A stretch of DNA of 7,630 bases from Acidobacteriaceae bacterium (GTDB lineage Bacteria; Acidobacteriota; Terriglobia; Terriglobales; Acidobacteriaceae), in the NCBI GenBank assembly GCA_003156495.1, contig PMHC01000259.1, positions 1,604 through 9,233 on the forward strand, read 5' to 3'. Shown here piece after piece: positions 5,428 through 7,630 of the stretch; position 1 is the stretch's first letter, and each line of letters starts with the position of its first letter. The notes under the pieces were generated by a model that saw only the letters and a program-made list of their open reading frames with translations, was not told the origin of the DNA and ran no database searches. The position numbers and the translations under genes are program-made.

Positions 5428-6531
5428 CTACCACGGCGCAGGCGGGCTTACGCGGCCGCCCTGGGTTTCGCGCCAGGCCTGACGCATCAGCGCTATCATC
5501 CGCAACGCCTCCAGGGCGCGTGCGCGGCGGGCCGGAATGCGGCTGAAGCGATTGCGCAGAAAACGCAGCGCGTAGAGGTTTTCTTCGAGGGCGCGCGCTA
5601 AATGCGCCTGCCAGCCGTGGTGCTTGCGGTAATAGAGCAACTGCGAGCGCATGCGCCAGAGTACGACCTGCGCCTCATGTTCGGAGAAAACCGCGTCGCC
5701 AACTTGGCGCGAAGACTCGCCGTGCAGATGGGTGACGACAATTTCGGGCCAATAGAGAATGCGGAAGCCGGCGGCTTGAATGCGGCGGCAGAGATCGACT
5801 TCTTCGCAATATAAAAAAAAGCGGGAATCAAAGAGGCCGGTTTTCTCTAGCGCTTCGCGGCGCAGGATCATGAATGCGCCGGTGACCCAGTCGACTTCTG
5901 CGGCTTGACCGGGATCGGCCCAGGTGCGTTCTGCCGCGGCAAAAATTCGGGAGTGAGGCAGGCGCGCGGCTAGGCCGGTAAGGAGGCAGGCGTCGCGCCA
6001 GATCGAGGGAAAGCTGCGCGCCGCTGGCTGCCAGGAGCCGTCGCGGTTAACCAATCGCGCGCCACCGACGCCGGCCGTCGGGTCGGCTTCCATCTGCGCC
6101 AGAGCGCGGCCAAGTGCGCCGGCGTGAAAAAATGCGTCAGAGTTTAGCAGCACAATGAAGCGGCCGCGCGCGGCCTCAATGGCGCGATTGTTGGCGACGC
6201 CGAAGCCGAGATTCACCTCGCTCGCAATCAGCCGTACAGGCGTGGCGGCGGTGGAGAATTCCCGCGCGAGCATTTCGGCCGAGCCATCGCGTGAAGCGTT
6301 GTCGACAACGATGATTTCAGCCGCGGAGCCTTCGGGCAGCCGCCCGCACTCGGCGATGAGAGAGGCGAGGCACTCGCGCAGCAACTCGCGCGTGTTGAAA
6401 GAGACGACGATGATCGAGACGGCGCAGTTGTAGCTGGGGAGCAGAAGGCTCAACGGACGGTCCTTCCCGCCGCTAAATTGGAGCGGCGCGATCGGCGCGA
6501 GTTCGGTTGAAAAGATTGCATCGCGGCGCAT
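5428..6531 (-). CDS. Family-2 glycosyltransferase, rhamnosyltransferase-like
   Basis: Up to 367 residues from the ATG at 6529-6531. The GT-A core shows, in order, VSIIVVSFNTREL (38-50), EIIVVDNASRDGS (72-84), VNLGFGVANN (106-115), the donor-site NSD at 130-132 in place of DxD, VDWVTGAFMILRR (213-225), RFFLYCEEVDLCRRI (237-251) and a late HLHGESS (268-274). This motif set is typical of the WbbL/RfbF-like branch that adds rhamnose or another deoxysugar to a lipid-linked chain. No membrane segment is evident, so it is probably a cytosolic, membrane-peripheral enzyme. The C-terminal 70 residues are Arg-rich and helical. The start is uncertain. I show the longest ATG frame, but the only good Shine-Dalgarno site (GGAAGGA, 6461-6467) serves a TTG at 6451-6453, giving 341 residues and an N-terminus closer to the family norm. 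Transcription continues toward vapBC. The sugar specificity is inferred from family resemblance only. Confidence 0.9.
   Translation of the reverse strand: MRRDAIFSTELAPIAPLQFSGGKDRPLSLLLPSYNCAVSIIVVSFNTRELLRECLASLIAECGRLPEGSAAEIIVVDNASRDGSAEMLAREFSTAATPVRLIASEVNLGFGVANNRAIEAARGRFIVLLNSDAFFHAGALGRALAQMEADPTAGVGGARLVNRDGSWQPAARSFPSIWRDACLLTGLAARLPHSRIFAAAERTWADPGQAAEVDWVTGAFMILRREALEKTGLFDSRFFLYCEEVDLCRRIQAAGFRILYWPEIVVTHLHGESSRQVGDAVFSEHEAQVVLWRMRSQLLYYRKHHGWQAHLARALEENLYALRFLRNRFSRIPARRARALEALRMIALMRQAWRETQGGRVSPPAPW
6461..6467 (-). promoter_or_regulatory. Strong Shine-Dalgarno site for an internal TTG start of the glycosyltransferase
   Basis: On the minus strand GGAAGGA lies 7 bases before a TTG codon (6451-6453) in the glycosyltransferase frame. 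The upstream ATG at 6531 has no such site. The TTG-started protein begins about 11 residues before the conserved VSIIVVSFN, the usual distance for this family. Confidence 0.5.
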
Positions 6532-6533
6532 TC

Positions 6534-6556
6534 AGTATAGAGGCAGGCTCTATGCT
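6534..6556. promoter_or_regulatory. 23-bp imperfect inverted repeat in a divergent promoter region
   Basis: AGTATAGAG (6534-6542) and CTCTATGCT (6548-6556) are inverted copies that match at 8 of 9 positions around a 5-base centre. The element sits between the minus-strand glycosyltransferase and the plus-strand secreted protein. It contains back-to-back -10-like hexamers: TATAGA reading right and TATACT reading left. No well-spaced -35 box accompanies either hexamer: the TTGAAA at 6507-6512 is 23 bases from TATAGA. A transcript starting from TATACT would begin near 6528, inside the long-form glycosyltransferase start, which again favours the TTG start. It could be a dimeric-regulator operator or an RNA hairpin in the leader of the secreted-protein gene. 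Confidence 0.4.
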
Positions 6557-6593
6557 TAGAGCGTACGAAAAACCGGAGAGGATCGGCCTGCAA

Positions 6594-7630
6594 ATGCGGA
6601 AACGATTCGAAGCGATGTTAGGCGCGGTGGCACTGATGGCGGCGATTTGCGGCGCGCAGGCGCAGCCGGGCGGTGAGACGCATTTGCGCGTGACCAGCCA
6701 GGTGATTCTGCGTGGCGCGACGCGTCTGGGCGTGAATTTGGGCGAGCAGAATTTCTACGACTCCGGGCAAATGCTGAAGAATTTGCTGGCGCGCAATCCG
6801 GCCTTTGCGCCGATGCGCTACCGGAGCATCTTCCACTGCCAAACGGGCGGTGCGGGGCGTTGCACGGACACGCGCGGCGGAATCCAGTTTGCGGATAACT
6901 TTTGGTCCGGCGCGCGCTACGAGGTTTTGGTTGGCGCGGCGGCCGGGCGAACGGGATCTGTTGCGGCCAGCGGCGCCGGCGCGGGCGGCTACGTTTTAAC
7001 GCTCGGCGGCGGAAGCGCGATCGGAGCCGGCGATTGGCTGGCTGTCGAGAAAGATTTTCCGGGCGATCCGGCGGCGGGCTGGTGGCCGACGGTAAGCGGC
7101 GGCGCGCGGCTCGAAGCCGAGCGCGCCGATCTGCCGCCGGGGCTGGGCCTGCGGCAGGCGTTGCGCATCGAGGCTAACGGCGCGGGGCAGTACGCGCAGG
7201 TAAATTCCTATTTCGATTCGACGGCTGGAATGAGTTTTGTGCATCTGCGCGGCCGCTATCGGTTGAGCTTCCGCGCCAAGGCGGCTGGCGGCTCGAATCT
7301 GCTGCATGTGCATGTGGCGCGCTCGGCGCCGGGGCTGCGCCGGTATGTGGACGCGGAGCTGCGATTGACGCCGCGGTGGGCCGAGTACAACGAAGAATTC
7401 ACGGCCAACGAAACGGCGCTGCCGGCGGCCGCCGCCGAGGTGAGTTTTAGCGAGAGCGGCGGTACGGTTTTGTTGAGCGACGTGAAGCTGGAGCGGATCG
7501 ACGGAGACGCTGCGAATCGCACGGCCTTTCGCGACGAGGTGGTGGAGACGCTCAAGCAACTGCGGCCGGGCGTGCTGCGGCTGATGGCCAGCGAGAATGG
7601 GCTGGGCGGCACGGTGGACAATCTGCTGGC
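6594..7630 (+). CDS. Secreted protein with carbohydrate-binding-like domain, possible glycosidase (3' truncated)
   Basis: The frame is open from the ATG at 6594 to the window edge (345 codons) with no stop. Residues 1-24 form a signal peptide: Arg/Lys at 2-4, a hydrophobic core, and Ala-Gln-Ala before the mature QPGG. The mature part has about 140 residues starting LRVTSQVILRGATRLGVNLG with a Cys82/Cys90 pair that could form a disulfide. It continues with a beta-rich, jelly-roll-like segment (about 170-303) ending in the SDVKLERI seen at the end of CBM4/9-type domains. It then enters NRTAFRDEVVETLKQL and RPGVLRL, which resembles the start of a (beta/alpha)8 glycoside-hydrolase barrel such as GH51-like enzymes. 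I infer an exported glycan-binding or glycan-cleaving protein. The catalytic part, if any, lies outside the window. GAGAGGA lies 11 bases before 6594. An in-frame ATG at 6552 with AGAGG 8 bases upstream is a real alternative, giving a longer signal-peptide N-region. The gene is divergent from the glycosyltransferase. Confidence 0.75.
   Translation, partial: MRKRFEAMLGAVALMAAICGAQAQPGGETHLRVTSQVILRGATRLGVNLGEQNFYDSGQMLKNLLARNPAFAPMRYRSIFHCQTGGAGRCTDTRGGIQFADNFWSGARYEVLVGAAAGRTGSVAASGAGAGGYVLTLGGGSAIGAGDWLAVEKDFPGDPAAGWWPTVSGGARLEAERADLPPGLGLRQALRIEANGAGQYAQVNSYFDSTAGMSFVHLRGRYRLSFRAKAAGGSNLLHVHVARSAPGLRRYVDAELRLTPRWAEYNEEFTANETALPAAAAEVSFSESGGTVLLSDVKLERIDGDAANRTAFRDEVVETLKQLRPGVLRLMASENGLGGTVDNLL

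Noticed and set aside
6996..7559. Minus-strand open frame opposite the secreted protein
   Set aside because: Composition typical of antisense GC-rich DNA. The plus strand has a signal peptide and a coherent beta-rich domain in an uninterrupted frame.

Overview
The window is GC-rich bacterial DNA (roughly 60% G+C by eye) with tightly packed genes, Shine-Dalgarno-type starts and no RNA genes, insertion sequences or CRISPR arrays that I can see. The best guess for the organism is a soil-type member of the Acidobacteriota. The partial LuxR-type domain, the YceI/MarR pair and the secreted carbohydrate-binding protein at the right edge all resemble proteins I associate with that phylum. This is inference from remembered family resemblance, not from a search.

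Layout, left to right. (1) The 3' end of a LuxR/NarL-type regulator (1-198, +) runs convergently into a minus-strand pair: a secreted YceI-family protein (831-1406) followed by a MarR-family repressor (237-734). (2) A 204-bp divergent intergenic region (1407-1610) carries a MarR-like palindrome at 1522-1535. (3) A plus-strand two-gene operon follows: a membrane-anchored family-2 glycosyltransferase (1611-2612), then, 8 bp later, a 712-residue protein fusing a Gfo/Idh/MocA oxidoreductase to an extended short-chain dehydrogenase/epimerase (2621-4759). (4) A minus-strand block meets it convergently: a second family-2 glycosyltransferase of the rhamnosyltransferase-like type (5428-6531), then a VapB antitoxin and VapC PIN-domain toxin (5158-5385 and 4793-5164) that overlap by 7 bp. 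(5) A short divergent control region holding a 23-bp imperfect inverted repeat (6534-6556) separates that block from a secreted protein with a carbohydrate-binding-like domain (6594 to the right edge, truncated).

The two glycosyltransferases, the fused sugar-nucleotide-type oxidoreductase/epimerase and the exported carbohydrate-binding protein suggest a surface or exopolysaccharide locus: making or modifying an activated sugar, transferring sugars at the inner membrane, and binding or trimming glycan outside. The VapBC module looks like an accessory insert or stabiliser. YceI/MarR looks like a separate stress- or ligand-responsive unit. The most unusual item is the Gfo/Idh/MocA-SDR fusion, which may carry out two consecutive steps on one sugar. 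I see no clear evidence of a wholly new class of system in this window.
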